The position numbers were made by a program, and so were the translations under genes. From Melitaea cinxia (Eukaryota > Arthropoda > Insecta > Lepidoptera > Nymphalidae): a stretch of DNA of 64,000 nt. Location of the stretch: assembly GCF_905220565.1 (NCBI RefSeq), contig NC_059407.1:1302001-1366000 (forward strand), given 5' to 3'. Each line of letters opens with the position of its first letter. The first letter of the stretch is position 1. A model generated the notes under the pieces. It was not told the DNA's origin and did no database searches. It was given only the letters and a program-made list of their open reading frames with translations. Positions 23,205-35,816 of this stretch are shown piece by piece.

Positions 23205-26090
23205 AATCGCGTTATTGTGCTGTTTGTTATCTATGTATATCGTTATAGGTATTTATAGTATACATATAGTGACTATGTGTGCGTGAGAAGCTGACAGTAA
23301 ATTTTTGAGTGCGCAGTCTTTGCATCAAAATTAAAATTCCATAGTTATTGACTGTACTCGCACACAAAAGCGTCAAAGTACGTTTGACACAAATCAAAGA
23401 CGCGATACAAGAACACACACACGTGCCAAGATCAACTTAAATATCTATCAGTCACAATAAGTGACTAGTGTTTACTTAAATAATTATACATAACTGATGA
23501 TATATTTGTAAAACTCAGTTGGTATTTCAAAGTACGTAAAGAAGTGTGATTGCCATGAAAAGTGTCTTTGAGGGTAACCTTAGATGAGAGGAATTTAGTA
23601 TTCAAGTGTTGTGTAGTACAAAGATATCGGTAACCATTGTATACGGATTAAAAAGAAAAAAAACTTTAATAGCGCTTGCTGAATACATTGGGAACTATCA
23701 TGTATTATATATATATGTAATATATGTAATATATATACACATTAAAATCCTTAATTCCTTCCTATGACTAATGTATAACTTTTTAAATATGAAAAATAAA
23801 TTAAAAAACAAACCACAACAAACAGTACACGCTTAATCGCATAGTAGTACGGATAAAAATAATTAATTATTTGAATTTAAAAAAAAACCCTGCAGCATCG
23901 GACCACGTCCTAGCTTTACTAGGCAGTCACAGGACTGTCGATCTGTCTTATATAATAAATCGCCTGTAGGATTAGCACATTGCATGATGTTAACAAAAGG
24001 CTCGAGCAATTAGAGAATGTGGATAATAAATTAAAAAAAAAAACATGTTTAATATAAGTTAACCACATTTATTGATACATTTTATTATTTATAAATATTT
24101 AATACGCAATAAATTCTTACTATATAAGGAATAAGAGTATCCAGGTGTCTTTTAAATATAATATTTTCATATCTATGCTGAGATCTATATTAACATTCGT
24201 AAAATATAAATACTATTAATAAAATAATTTTAACATTTTAGAACTAAAAATTAGTCGTTCTTGAGATATTTCGAATCAGATAAAATGGTTCTATTCACAA
24301 TTTAGTTGTAAACAGTTAAATACAATAAAATATTTTTAATACTTTTTTGTATATAAATATGTCTGTGCATAAATTATTATGTGAGTAGCGCGTATTGTTA
24401 TTGAACACGAGATGAGGAGAGCGGTTTACTTTTTACGTTGTGTTTTTTTAGTTTAGTGATATTTTTTGCCTCAATTTCTAAATAAATTCGACAGACAGAT
24501 GAACATAGATTAGTAAGATATACACAGTCTCCTAGTGTGTCGAAATGAACTAACAACTTCTTATTGAAACAACAATCAAGATGACACTCGTATACAAAAT
24601 GAATGTACAGAATAAAAAGTGCAAAATTAATGTACTGAAGAATTATTCAAACAAAAATAGCCAACTTGGCATATATAATAATCTTAAAAAGTATCAGTTT
24701 TTCGTATATATATATATTAATAAAAGAAGAAATTTTTTTTTTTTTTATCTATTACTTCGTCCCATTCTTACAAAATCAACTTATAACAAAAAAAAAATCA
24801 TAGGCAAAGAGTACAATATAACAATTAAACGCCGAATTTTAACAATAAATTAATTTTACATTTAAATACGGTTATAAAAGATATATAGATACATAAATTT
24901 TCCGACGCGCTCGTAAAAGTCTATTGTTTTCTGTTAGAATTTAATATCTACAGTTTGATGGAATAGACGCCAGGCACGCATATCTTCTAATAGCAGAGGC
25001 CATCGCTGTGACATTTAAATACCGTATCACGTTAAAAACAAACAACAAGATTAAATAACGAAAATTGACAAAAAGCGTTATTAAAATTATTGATAAATGT
25101 GTGCGCATAAACATAACATATGTGTGTGGCAGTGAATTGGTCTAAACAGATGTTTATAGAGATGTCTAGCTATTTTTAGACGCGATTAAGTTTGTTGAGG
25201 AATCATTGCGATATTTACGCTTCAGCCTAGTTAAATATTTTTACATATAGCAGTATTAACTATTGTTTTTAATTTTTGCAAGTACATTTTATAAAATGAA
25301 AACGAAATGACGAATATCAAAGGTATGTTACAAATCCATTACTTAAATAGAGATCTATTAGAAGCGTAGTCTTAACAATAACCTGAACTAATATATTTTT
25401 TTTCATATAAATGAAACATACTGAATTTTTTATTTTACCTTTGTTTTGTATAATAAATAAACATTCATCCGGTAATTAAACTGTGTAAAAAACAAATAAT
25501 TCATAATTTACGTTCGATAAATGGTTTTAATCATTCAAAATTTATTTCGTTCGATGGTTTTAATGGCGTCCTTATACTCTTGAATATTCTTTTCCGTCAT
25601 TCGACTAATCGAATTTTATTGACACGGTAAGTTAAATGGTTAGTCGTTCAATGAAACGTCTACTTTAATATTTTGACTGTAACATGAAAATTGTTTTGAT
25701 GTAAGAAATAAAAGTAAATTAATATTAATATACCTATCTACGTATGAATTAAGGATATTGTCTGTACTCATAATTGTAATAAGAAAAATAATAAATAAAT
25801 GACAATCAATCAAGTTAAGTGAAACCGCAAAAAAGCCCAAGTGTCTATCATCTTATTGGTCTCTTTTTTAAGTTATATGTATGCCATAAAATTTACTATC
25901 GTTTTGCAAAAAATATGTTTATTTTCTGTGTTACAAATACAGTATAGTTTTATCACTTAATAAATCATACGTCAAAAAATTAAAAAAAAAGGTTAACAAA
26001 TTATTCGTATGCATTTTGTATTTTGAAAAGGTCATGATTAATTATATAACACGGAATATAAAGACAAAAATAAATACAAAAAATATTATA
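23205..26090. other. AT-rich stretch, nothing recognised
   Basis: No repeat copies shared with other parts and no supported gene. Short TA-rich runs occur near 23707 and 24705. Confidence 0.45.
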
Positions 26091-26093
26091 CTC

Positions 26094-26265
26094 GAAACGC
26101 GTTGGCATAGTGATCGAAGCGCTGTCTGTTGCGCTGACGGTCGCGGGTTCGATCATACTGATAGTGATTTGTATCATCTATCATCTTACAGGTGTTGCTG
26201 TAGTTTGGACGTTTGTATTTGTATACTGTGTTTGTTCCCAGACCCCCACAGAAAGAAATCCTAGT
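26094..26265 (+). mobile_element. SINE family A, truncated copy
   Basis: The tRNA-like head (gcgttggcatagtgatcgaagcgc.. gtcgcgggttcgatc) and the early body are present. The 3' half is absent. The degraded anticodon region argues against a working tRNA gene. Confidence 0.6.
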
Positions 26266-26379
26266 AAGGGCCGTTGAATATAAGGAGCTTATTTGTTCAT
26301 TTTATAACTCCTCGATACTGCCTTAAAAACGCTCTATCAAAGTCTAATTCTCATATAATACTTTTTCCATAATTACGTT

Positions 26380-26625
26380 TGTTAGCAAATGAAAAAAAAA
26401 ACCGATTTCGATTAACATTGACAAGTAATACAACGTATGGAGACGATACATAGTCCAATTAAAAACGCATAATAACTCAAATTATACTTCTTAGGTTTCA
26501 TTCACATTTGAATGGGACCACACGACGAGCACCAGATTTTGAATAATAAAGATAATCAACAAATTCGCAGCATCAAGTAAAAAATTAGGAGACTGTCCAC
26601 GTAAAATTATCCTATTTCAAAGTGT
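26380..26625 (+). repeat. Interspersed repeat family G
   Basis: It starts gttagcaaatgaaaaaaaaaaccgatttcg and runs through acaagtaatacaacgtatg and ttgaatgggaccacacgacgagc to ggagactgtcc. Its marker is the GCAAACGAAAAAAACCGACT type start. Confidence 0.5.
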
Positions 26626-26639
26626 ATTAAAAATAGATC

Positions 26640-27130
26640 ATATTTTATCACTAGCTATGCCCGAGACTTCACCGGCGTGGAATTAAAAAAAGTCATTGTT
26701 CAGTTTGCAGAGTTATAAAATAAATAAATTTCTAAAATAAAAGTAACCTAAGTTACTTCTTATTACATAAGAGATCTGCCAGTAAAAGTCCCGTCAAAAT
26801 AGGTCCAGCCATTTCAGAGATTAGCCGGAACAAACAGACAGACAGACAGATAAAAATTAAAAAAAATGTTATTTTGGTATTTGTATCGTGTTACCATACG
26901 AATTTAGTAAAAAGCGGTTATTTTATTATTACAAACAGACACTCTAGTTTTATTTATTTGTATAGATTAAATATATTTACGTATGCCAAAACTTAACCAC
27001 ATTGAATTTTCACAACTGACAGATTCTATAAACCGTAGCGACGTTATTGTACGTATTTCAATTTACAATAAAACCAGTTAAGTGTGAGTTAACACGCGCG
27101 TAAAATGAGCCATCTTTTGCTATTACGTAC
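26640..27130. other. AT-rich stretch with a possible old Helitron end
   Basis: cactagctatgcccgagacttc at about 26650 and the (GACA)n run near 26833 suggest an inverted decayed Helitron-like copy. No gene seen. Confidence 0.35.
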
Positions 27131-27225
27131 ATGTTTGACTAGCCTGATGGCGCAGTGTGTTGTGATGCTTTTGTCTGCTCCGGGGTTGTAAGCTCGATTT
27201 CCGCTACGGATCTGAGTGTAATATA
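27131..27225 (+). mobile_element. tRNA-headed SINE family F, head only
   Basis: It reads gactagcctgatggcgcagtg on the plus strand, then ggttgtaagctcgatttccgc and the short atctgagtgtaatatatatg continuation. It is a truncated copy. Confidence 0.5.
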
Positions 27226-27479
27226 TATGTATTACTATACATGTTAATCTGGGGAGCCACAGCCATAAATTATTTAACATTAATCGAAATAAAACATAGC
27301 CTATATTTTAAGATGGACAAAGTTACATATTTGTGCAAAATTTAATCAAAATCCGTCCAGTAGTTATGGAGTATAACACATCATAACTCAATTTTTATAT
27401 ATAAAGAATTATAAATTAGTTAATATGTCATATACATATAAATAAATATAAACTTATCAACAAAAAAAGGAAAAAAGAA

Positions 27480-27615
27480 GGAAGAGTCGGAGCTTAATCC
27501 ACCAAACTGCTTCACTGCCGGTTGGCGGCATAATTATCGTCATACGTATCGAATCGTGTACGTCTCTCTTTCAGAAATCAGCTGGTTACTATGACCATTG
27601 CGTTAAGACGTCATC
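27480..27615 (-). mobile_element. SINE family A fragment, inverted
   Basis: It keeps gagcttaatccaccaaactgcttc.. ccggttggcgg and a worn head (ccattgcgttaagacgtc). The middle is partly lost. Confidence 0.45.
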
Positions 27616-27690
27616 AGATACAATTCCTGACATGTAGGTATATGTATATATGTATATTGTAATCCATTTATTCACGACAATAAACGAGTG

Positions 27691-27876
27691 TGCTTTAGAC
27701 CACACGACTGAAGTAAAACTTATGAAACGTAACTCTCTTTCACTCTATCTTCACTAACTTATATCTCCCTCTCAACTTCCGTTCGCCTTGCCCGATCATA
27801 CTTTTCGTAACACTCTCGTCACGCATTCACCAGCTTACTGCCCGAGTCTAGCGTGCGTAAAGAGGTTTTACTTCAG
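27691..27876 (+). mobile_element. MITE-like repeat family D
   Basis: The copy starts tgctttagaccacacgactg, then GAAGTAAAACTT, and ends with the inverted motif AGGTTTTACTTCA. The inner part is CT-rich, then caccagcttactgcccgag. Further copies lie at 29750 and 60278. Confidence 0.55.
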
Positions 27877-27879
27877 AAG

Positions 27880-29745
27880 ACGCTGCTTCCGTTATATTAA
27901 CTCTGTTACTACTTTTCTTAATTCAAAGTAAACGAATATGGAGCTCTACCACACTGCTCCACCACGGATGTACATCTCTCAAAATTTATTCCGACACGCG
28001 TTTCCGCAGAGCGTTTTTATTTTCCGATTGTGTCACTTTGAATTAGAATACAGAGTTCACGTTTACGCGAACTTCAATAAACTGATCTAAATGACTTATT
28101 TCTTAATATTTTTATTTTTATTTTTTATATAAATTATTTTTCAGTACAAACATATATTTATTTTTAATAAGAATGTTATTTTTACGCGATGTTTTTTTTT
28201 GACGTGATATCGTCAAATAAGTAAATCGATGAACGCCGGCTGCATGCACGAAAAAGGATGACTCATTGTCCCGTTTCCCCATCGTTGTACGCTTGAGCCA
28301 CATCTATCTCTTTTCCACTTGATTGGCCTATACATCCGAAGAGACGTCATGTTATGACTGAGTCACGTTAAACTATCGTCTGTAAACCAAATTTAGAGAC
28401 TATTATTTTTTTTATTTCTGATATATTTATATACAACCATCACACACAATCAGATATATTATATTCAAGCTATCCATAATCACAAAACTGATATTTATAT
28501 TTCAGAATATTGTAGATAATAATTTAAGGAATTAGCAAAAATAAGGTCGAAATGGTATTTTTAAAGTAATGTGAACGCGTTGATGTCTTTTATTTGCACA
28601 AGCAAAATTAGAACTATTTATTATAATAATTATTATAAACATAATCGTGTTAATCCGATGATAAATTGATTATTATAACGACTGAAATATATTTATAATA
28701 AAAATAATTTCGATAAAAACAAAATTGACAATTTATTGTATCACATCTTTAGACGTTTAGATTATGATGAATCATTTTATGGATAAAAAATATTTATTTA
28801 GTAATAATATAAATTTTTCGTTCATTATAAACTAAGCTATCACTAATTCAATTTAGAATTCTATGACAGATTTTAAAATGTTAGTATAAAATAATAAAAA
28901 CTTTTTTTTTCGTTACGCAGCGTTCACAATACTATCACTAAAACAAAAAAAAAATACAGATGTATGAAATCTATATACTAATGAAAATAATAAAAATTCA
29001 AAAAATCAAAACGACTTAATTGAAATTCAACTTCTTGAAATACATCCTCATGTGAAATTCAAACGGCCGTCAACAGTCCGACGAGTTTCGAAACACTTAA
29101 AACATTTAGTCTCAGTGGGACGTAAAACTGTCAGTACTCTCACGAGAGTAATTTTCCAGTGTGAGTTTAAACGGAACCAATAAAAAAGGCCGACATAAAG
29201 AGGTGAAAATGCCGTCATATGTCCCCACTGACCGACACACCCTGTTGTAAAAACTTAGACGCAAAACTTTCTACTTTGTTCTGTGGTTGCTGGTTTTGAT
29301 TTATGCGCGAGAGCGTTTCATTAAATATTTTATTTTAATTACTGCAAATTTTCTATAAAATATGTATTATTGCATGGGTAAAAATAAACACATTTTGTAA
29401 ATTTTACTTAGTCATATCGGCTTACTAGTTTGTGTAACTAGCAAAAGCATGGAACTAAAAATTTTAAAAATAGAACGTTGTTTTTTGTCTGTCAAAGACA
29501 AGATTACCAATACTTTGATGAGAATAACTTTATGATTTACAAGATTTAGGTAACAGAAAAGTGCGTCACATAGCGGACGCGTATGTTAACAAAACCTCGT
29601 TTGTTAAAATCGCTTAAGCAAAAAACACAAAGAAAGTTTATAAAAACGATTGAAACATTACATTTTGTAATAAAAATTACACAATGAAAAAAAAAAAAAA
29701 CTAAATTTACAGAAAATGATTGCCCATTATAACAGAAAAAATAAG
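27880..29745. other. Unique-looking stretch, no gene called
   Basis: The parts at about 27890-28080, 28210-28380 and 29040-29310 are less AT-rich and unmatched to the repeats. They could be regulatory, but nothing specific is visible. Confidence 0.4.
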
Positions 29746-29749
29746 AATA

Positions 29750-29976
29750 TGCTTTAGACCACACGATTGATGTAAAACTTTTGCACAATAGGCCTGTTCT
29801 GTCTCTAAGATATACGAAACGTAACTGGCTATGCAAGAAAAAGAGAAAGAAAATGTGTGCTCGCACGTCTCTCTTGCTCCGTTCGCCTCACCCGACCACA
29901 CTTTTCGTAACGCTTACGTCACGCGTTCACCAGCTTACTCCCCAAGACATGCATGCGTAAAAAAGTTTTACTTCAA
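29750..29976 (+). mobile_element. MITE-like repeat family D
   Basis: It starts tgctttagaccacacgattg and ends aaaagttttacttcaa. The tctctcttgctccgttcgcc and cgttcaccagcttactcccc blocks match the other copies. The antisense frames here are not genes. Confidence 0.55.
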
Positions 29977-30040
29977 ACGGCTCATCTGCTGGTAAGCGAT
30001 TACCGTAGCTTATAGATCCCTGTAACACCAGAAGTACCTA
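29977..30040 (-). mobile_element. Family C fragment
   Basis: It has acggctcatctgctggtaagcgattaccgtagc and cctgtaacaccagaag, directly joined to the end of a family D element. Confidence 0.5.
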
Positions 30041-30419
30041 CTTGTCATTAAACTATAACATTAAAAAAAATGCATATTATAGTTAGAAAGTGTGTGTATT
30101 TTCCACCTCTAAGTAAAGGTTTTCCTTCCATTTCAAATGGACGAAAAAAAAGGTGTACATAGGTATTAATAAGTAAATTAATGAGCGCTATCAGAGGCGT
30201 CTTTAACATTACTTATTAGTACATTCTCTTTGAAAAAGTTGCTTTTTACGGTAAGGACCGTTAAATATTTATAAATAAAATACCATAGCTTTCATATTAA
30301 ATGAACTTGTAAGCTATCAAAGATAATTATAATTTTAGAATTCTATTTTTGACTCAGTTAAAATATGCTTAATTATACATTGAAAATAGTTTTTCGAAAA
30401 CCGAGTTGGTATATCGGCA

Positions 30420-30525
30420 GAGCTCTTAGGTAGGGTCGAGGGTAGGGTCGGTAACGCGCTTGCGATACTCTGAAGTTGTAGACGTGTATAGACTACAGTG
30501 TCCTCTTACTATCAGACGGATAATA
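30420..30525 (+). mobile_element. Family C fragment, decayed
   Basis: It has gggtcggtaacgcgcttgcgatac, ttgtagacgtgtatagactac and cttactatcagacgg. Confidence 0.42.
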
Positions 30526-30655
30526 CTCTTGTTAGCTACCGTTGTAGTACCTATAAAAAGACTTAATGCTAATACTCTTCCGCAAATCGCTTTTACATTA
30601 AATAAAAAACGTTATATAAATATTACGATCAATGTTTTATTTAATTAAACATATC

Positions 30656-30820
30656 GAATTAAAATCAAAATATGTTTTATTCAAGCTAGCTTACAAAGCA
30701 CGTAGAATCGTCGGTTTGTGTACATTATTTTTTATTTGAATAATCCGCTTCGGAATGTTGAGAATCTGAGACGAGACGGCGAGAAACTCAACAATTACGT
30801 TTTTGTGAAGAAATTATCCG
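30656..30820. repeat. Repeat related to family J
   Basis: It has gttttattcaagctagcttacaaagcac and gcttcggaatgttgagaatctgagacg..gagaaactcaacaattac, in the same order as the copy at 17988 but strongly diverged. Confidence 0.4.
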
Positions 30821-30849
30821 TGACCTTTCATATCACATATGCCTTACGT

Positions 30850-31620
30850 ATTAAACACAATTTTAGATAATCCAACGAATTGGTAAACAGTCATTATGAA
30901 TATTTTTGTAGAAATTTGTAAAGATCAAACAAATTTTCTTACATTATAATTATGTTTCATTAATATACTTTCATGAAATAGGGACACAAATTCGGGATCG
31001 TTCTTTTCATTATTTGTATTCGTATGATACTTTTTTTTCTGATTGGGGGCTTGATGTGTTTGTCAATTTGGATGACATAAATGTGGCATGCCGTGCACGA
31101 AAAGCGGCTCCAGCTGTTATCATAAACTTTTGTAATCTATAGTCGTGAATAATTAGAATATTATCAAACTACAGAAGTGAAGGGGAGTAAACATCAGCTT
31201 TTGCTCTGAAGGGCTTGTTCTTTTTTTGAATATGACTATTTTTCAGTTACAAGTAAGCTAATTTTACGCAAAATAATTCAGATAACATAGAAATAAAAGT
31301 TAAGTACTTACAAAATAAATTGAATTGAAAATTTTATTACCTAATTTCAATATTTGGTCAGCTACTGGATATGTCCTCTGTTATAGCAAATAGCCTTCGC
31401 AAATACGCTACCAGATGTGATCAATACAGTTCAAATTACGTACTATTTGCTAAGAACAAAAATTACGGTTTAAAATATTATTATTCTAGCAAATATATTG
31501 GATAAAGAAACTTTACTTTCGTGACGATGAAATACTAACTCGAGTTACTGGATATAATAAGAAATATTTTTTAAGCTCAACGCCAGCGGTACGTCATACA
31601 TGATGTGATAGAATTAGAAC
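30850..31620. other. AT-rich stretch, nothing recognised
   Basis: No supported gene or shared repeat copy. Confidence 0.45.
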
Positions 31621-31623
31621 TTT

Positions 31624-31868
31624 AAACTGAGGTAGGGCACAGCAAGAAAAATTTTACTCAAAATCTGGAGCAGCCCGACAGGGGAAGTACCTTAGAAAAG
31701 ATCACAGTTATGTAATACTGCTTACAAACCGTGTTGTGTTTCTGTGGTGAGTAAGATGACGAAAACGCGCTTGGGATTCTTCTGGTTTTGCATGCGTCTA
31801 TAGGCTACGGTAATCGTTTAACATCGGGTGAGCCATACGCTAGTTTGCCGATCTAGTCGTTTTAAAAA
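31624..31868 (+). mobile_element. Family C repeat, near full length
   Basis: It runs from aactgaggtagggcacagc through gagcagcccgacaggggaag and ggtgagtaagatgacg to gtttgccgatctagtcg and an A-rich tail. Confidence 0.62.
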
Positions 31869-31988
31869 AGAGGAATTTATAAAGTGTACTTATTAATATT
31901 TAAAATTTCGAATAAACATGATTTCTAAGAAAAATCTAGATAAATAGATTAAAAAAATATGTATTACGTTATAGCTTAAATATAATTG

Positions 31989-32365
31989 TGTTTGCTCGCA
32001 AACGAAAAAAAAAATACGACTTCAACTACATCGACAACTAAGTAAACAGTCAAGTAAATACGCAATATCAAAGACTACTCAAAAGTACTCAACACACCTC
32101 AATCAAAACTTAACGGGAACATAGGACAAGCGGAAGCAAGAAAACAGTTCTCGAAAAAAAAAAAATGACTAAAATCAGTACACTCAGTAAAAAGTTATGA
32201 GGTATAATAAAACGTAGGTCCACGTAAAAATAATCAAGTAAATACGCATTCTTAGATATAGCTCGAAAAGTATAAGTCAGATGTCAATTAAATTTAAATG
32301 GGACCATATGATACGCTTCTGATTAAAAAAAAACATCAAAGTCGGACAATCTAAAAAGTTCTACA
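31989..32365 (+). repeat. Interspersed repeat family G
   Basis: It has gtttgctcgcaaacgaaaaaa, gacttcaactacatcgac and taaatgggaccatatgatacgcttctg. The middle includes caagtaaatacgca repeated at 32053 and 32237. Confidence 0.5.
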
Positions 32366-32725
32366 CTTAAAAAATATATTTGCGATCACACACACTATTA
32401 CCAAATCATAATATCCAAGTTTTTGACGCTCCAAATTCGAATCAAATCAGACTAGCGCGTTCACACGAAACTGACACGTCAGTCATGACACCGTCATGTC
32501 ATGACACGATCCATCAAAGTTCATGACGTATGCTCATGACCCCGATTATTTTGTCAGAAGGTTAGTTAACATTGGATTAAAACGTTTATTATTTTTTCTT
32601 GTTAAAATCTTCGATTACGTTTTTGTGGTTTTTATAATTAAAATTATATTTTTTTAATGATTGGCTGTCAAAAATGAAGAACTATAATAACGAGTAGATT
32701 TAATGATTTGAATTGTTATCACTGT
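32366..32725. other. Gap with clustered CATGAC motifs
   Basis: CATGAC or GTCATG occurs repeatedly between 32480 and 32541. No gene seen. Confidence 0.4.
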
Positions 32726-32737
32726 GCATTATTATCT

Positions 32738-32924
32738 CATCATCATTACAGCCTATACAGTCCACTGCTGGACATAGGCCTCCACAAGTTTACGCCAAAA
32801 ATAACGTGAACTCATGTGTTTTGCCCATAGTCACCACGCTGGGCAGGCGGGTTGGTGACCGCAGTACTGGCTTTGTCGCACCGAAGATGCTGCTGCCCGT
32901 CTTCGGCCTGTGTATTTCAAGCCA
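32738..32924 (-). mobile_element. Retroposon family B, 5'-truncated, with target duplication
   Basis: It is the inverted 3' part of family B, flanked by GCATTATTATCT at 32726-32737 and 32925-32936. A 12-bp duplication with loss of the 5' end is the signature of target-primed reverse transcription. Confidence 0.8.
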
Positions 32925-32939
32925 GCATTATTATCTAAA

Positions 32940-33535
32940 AAAAATTAATTTGCTTCCTGTGCTTTCGAAGATTTTTGGCTGAATAAAGAACGTGTATTAA
33001 CACGAATATTACTAGATATTGGAACCCTTTAGTCGTAATCTGTTACTATACCAATACTCTGCTGTACTACTATCTACTTTTCAAATCGTGGACTAATTCT
33101 AAAAAACAGTTTTTGTACGAGCCAAATCTATTCATACTTATTCTTCTTTAGCTGTCGAGTAAGCGATCTAAGCTCGACTTAATTCACCTTTGATCTAATT
33201 TAAATTGTACCAACGATAAAAAGGCCTCGCGGGAACTTTTTGAAATCAACCGGACACGACTATATTTTTTTTACGCTGTCATATATCGTACATGAGTTGT
33301 GCGCACGCACGATGATGTATCACGTCAAAATTCCCAACATTCTAGTGATGGACGAGTTAATTTTAACGATTAGAATAGTTTATTTTTAATTATCTAGAAT
33401 CGTTTGTATAGAGATGTTAGCAGATATTGTAACCGATAGATATATGGCTGCAAACATGCTTTTGCCATTTTTAATTTTTATTATTAACATTATACTTAAA
33501 CATAGTTTTAATTATATAAACTCTTTAAGACATAG
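32940..33535. other. AT-rich stretch, nothing recognised
   Basis: No supported gene or shared repeat copy. Confidence 0.45.
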
Positions 33536-33539
33536 TTCT

Positions 33540-33798
33540 GTATGCTCGCAAACGAAAAAAACCGACTTCAATTACATCGATAAGTAATACAACGTAAGTA
33601 GACGAGAAAAATTAACAAACGCACTAGTCGTCACTACGAGTTTCGAGAGTTTCCCTCGATTTCTCTAGGACTTCATCATCAGATCCTAGTTTTCTTATCA
33701 TGGTTCCACCCTTGGGATATCTCTTTTCAAATATTTTTTTTTATCAAAATCGGTTCATAAACGATGAAGTTATCCCCAAATATACATTAAAAAAAACA

Positions 33799-33800
<2 letters not shown>
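33540..33800 (+). repeat. Interspersed repeat family G, ending in a TA microsatellite
   Basis: It has gtatgctcgcaaacgaaaaaaaccgacttc and gataagtaatacaacgtaag. Later it reads caaaatcggttcataaacgatgaagttatcc and a run of A before the (TA)n tract. Confidence 0.5.

Positions 33801-33834
<34 letters not shown>
33801..33834. repeat. (TA)n microsatellite
   Basis: Seventeen TA units directly after the family G copy. Confidence 0.9.
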
Positions 33835-33835
<1 letters not shown>

Positions 33836-34815
33836 GGTCGAATTGAGTAACTTTTATTGAGTCGATTAAAAATGTGAACTATTTTTGAGAAGCATTAGTC
33901 TGCAAGTCTGAAGTCAATGTTAAAAAAATGGATATGATTTTGTGTTATAATATCCTATTTACATTCGATGTACACACAAATCAAAGCATTCCATTCCAAA
34001 AATACTCTTATAATAATTATAAACGGAAAAGCAATGTATTACATTTTAGCCAAATTATATAACAAATTTCAAAGCAACATATGAAGTGCAGATATAAACA
34101 ATGTAATAAAGCACAGTACCTAGAAACCGATCGTTAAGAAAACTCGACAATACAATAGAAATGCTCGTAAAATCGTACGAAAACCACAAACACTTTCTTC
34201 TAGTCGTATAACAGGGAAACTTAAGGCCCGTAAAATGACACAATGTACCCGTAAAGTTTTGTTGCAATCTTTAAACTAGCTTAAAGCCCGCTGCTTTGGT
34301 TACATGGGTTTAAACTTTTGGTGTGTAGCTTCTAAAGATATTTCAAGTTTTTTTTTTCAAAATATTATTAATATTATTATAAGTTCCCATTTTTTTTTCA
34401 TAAATACAATAAGAAATGTGTATATATATTTTTTTGAAAATTTAAATTTTATATTTCTAAAAATTTAGTTAAAACTAAATTCTGAAATATTCAAGGCAAT
34501 AATTTATCCAAAACCTTATTCTTCGGCAACGGCTATCGTTGTATTTAAACTCGTAATAATACAACACACATCAAAATACTTACTACATTGTTGTACTTAA
34601 TATTTTTGAAGTAAAAAGAATCGTTGTGATTTGAAGCTTGATGAAACCTACCTTTCTACGACTTTTCAGAATTTTCACTTCTACGTTTGAATTACTCACA
34701 CGTACTTTTTTTTATTAAACATAAAATAAAACACACGTCAAATATCCAAACTTTTCAAAAAGTTTCTCAAAATAATTAAAAATTTACAATCGCATAACAT
34801 GACATAATTTTACCA
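33836..34815. other. AT-rich stretch, nothing recognised
   Basis: No supported gene or shared repeat copy. Confidence 0.45.
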
Positions 34816-34819
34816 CAAC

Positions 34820-34950
34820 ACCAGCCAGCCAGCTCAGCCTGGCAGTCCACTGCTGGACATAGGCCTCCTCTAGTTCTCACCAGAGATCGCGTTTTTCCGC
34901 GATCTCATCTAGCCTACACCTGCAATCTTACGAAGATCGTCGGTCCAAAA
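34820..34950 (-). mobile_element. LINE-type 3' end fragment
   Basis: It contains agcctggcagtccactgctggacataggcctcc, then gcgtttttccgcgatctcatctagcctacacc. It is the same general family as 14704-14850. Confidence 0.5.
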
Positions 34951-35395
34951 TTTTACCACGAAACCAATAAAAATAATTCAAAATATTGAATATTAAAAAG
35001 CGACGCGATAGTAAGAATAACCCTGTTAACATTTTCTATACATTACCTACGCTATGTAATTTTATTACAAAAGATATATGTATGTGTCGCTTTATAGTAC
35101 GTAAAGTTGTAACCATGGAAATTAGCTACCATTTAACGACATATTAAAGTAAAATAAACCTAAATCGAGGTTACAAGACGAGTAACCATACGACCCGACG
35201 GTTATAGGCCCGTTCTTTATGGATAAGACGTTTGGCCCAAGTTACAGACAGAAAAAAAAACATTTTTTTAAATCGTACAAACCTAGATATGGACTGACAA
35301 ACTAATTTAATCTTTTCGTAAAATACTGTCACATTTTCTAATAAATTTATTTCACAAACTACAATAGCATGATAAAGCTTTATTATCTGGAGCAT
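34951..35395. other. AT-rich stretch, nothing recognised
   Basis: No supported gene or shared repeat copy. Confidence 0.4.
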
Positions 35396-35397
35396 AC

Positions 35398-35528
35398 GAC
35401 TTCGGAGGTACCTTAACTTTACAGAAGATCACAGCTAATTAATGATTAAGGTGACGACAATGCGATGTTTTTGCTGTTGCAGGCGTATGTAGACTCCAGT
35501 ATTCGCTTACAGTCAACTGAGTCACACA
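35398..35528 (+). mobile_element. Family C fragment, decayed
   Basis: It has ggtaccttaactttacagaagatcacagc and ttgcaggcgtatgtagactcc, and ends at the target duplication of the neighbouring family B copy. Confidence 0.45.
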
Positions 35529-35540
35529 CTTCTACGCTAA

Positions 35541-35705
35541 TCATTAAAGCCTATACAGTCCACTGCTGGACATAGGCCTCCACAAGTTTACGCCAAAAAT
35601 AACGTGAACTCATGTGTTTTGTTCATAGTCACCACGCTGGGCAGGCGGGTTGGTGACCGCAGTACTGGCTTTGTCGCACCGAAGACGCTGCTGCCCGTCT
35701 TCGGC
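35541..35705 (-). mobile_element. Retroposon family B, 5'-truncated, with target duplication
   Basis: It is an inverted 3' fragment flanked by exact CTTCTACGCTAA at 35529-35540 and 35706-35717. It landed directly beside a decayed family C repeat. Confidence 0.8.
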
Positions 35706-35816
35706 CTTCTACGCTAAATTTTTCTGAATTTTAATTTTTTGACATAGTTTTTAGGCATTAGCAATATAATAGGCAGGCGTTAATAACAATATCGAATACT
35801 ATCCAGTACTTCTACT

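Noticed and set aside
24581..24853. 90-codon frame rich in Asn, Lys, Tyr and Phe
   Set aside because: Composition follows from AT-rich DNA with poly-A and poly-T runs; no motif or context.
26100..26160. Possible tRNA gene
   Set aside because: Same promoter boxes, but the anticodon arm is degraded and the sequence continues into SINE A body.
29546..29901. Minus-strand frames of 106 and 64 codons
   Set aside because: They run through a family D repeat and poly-A tract; no domain.
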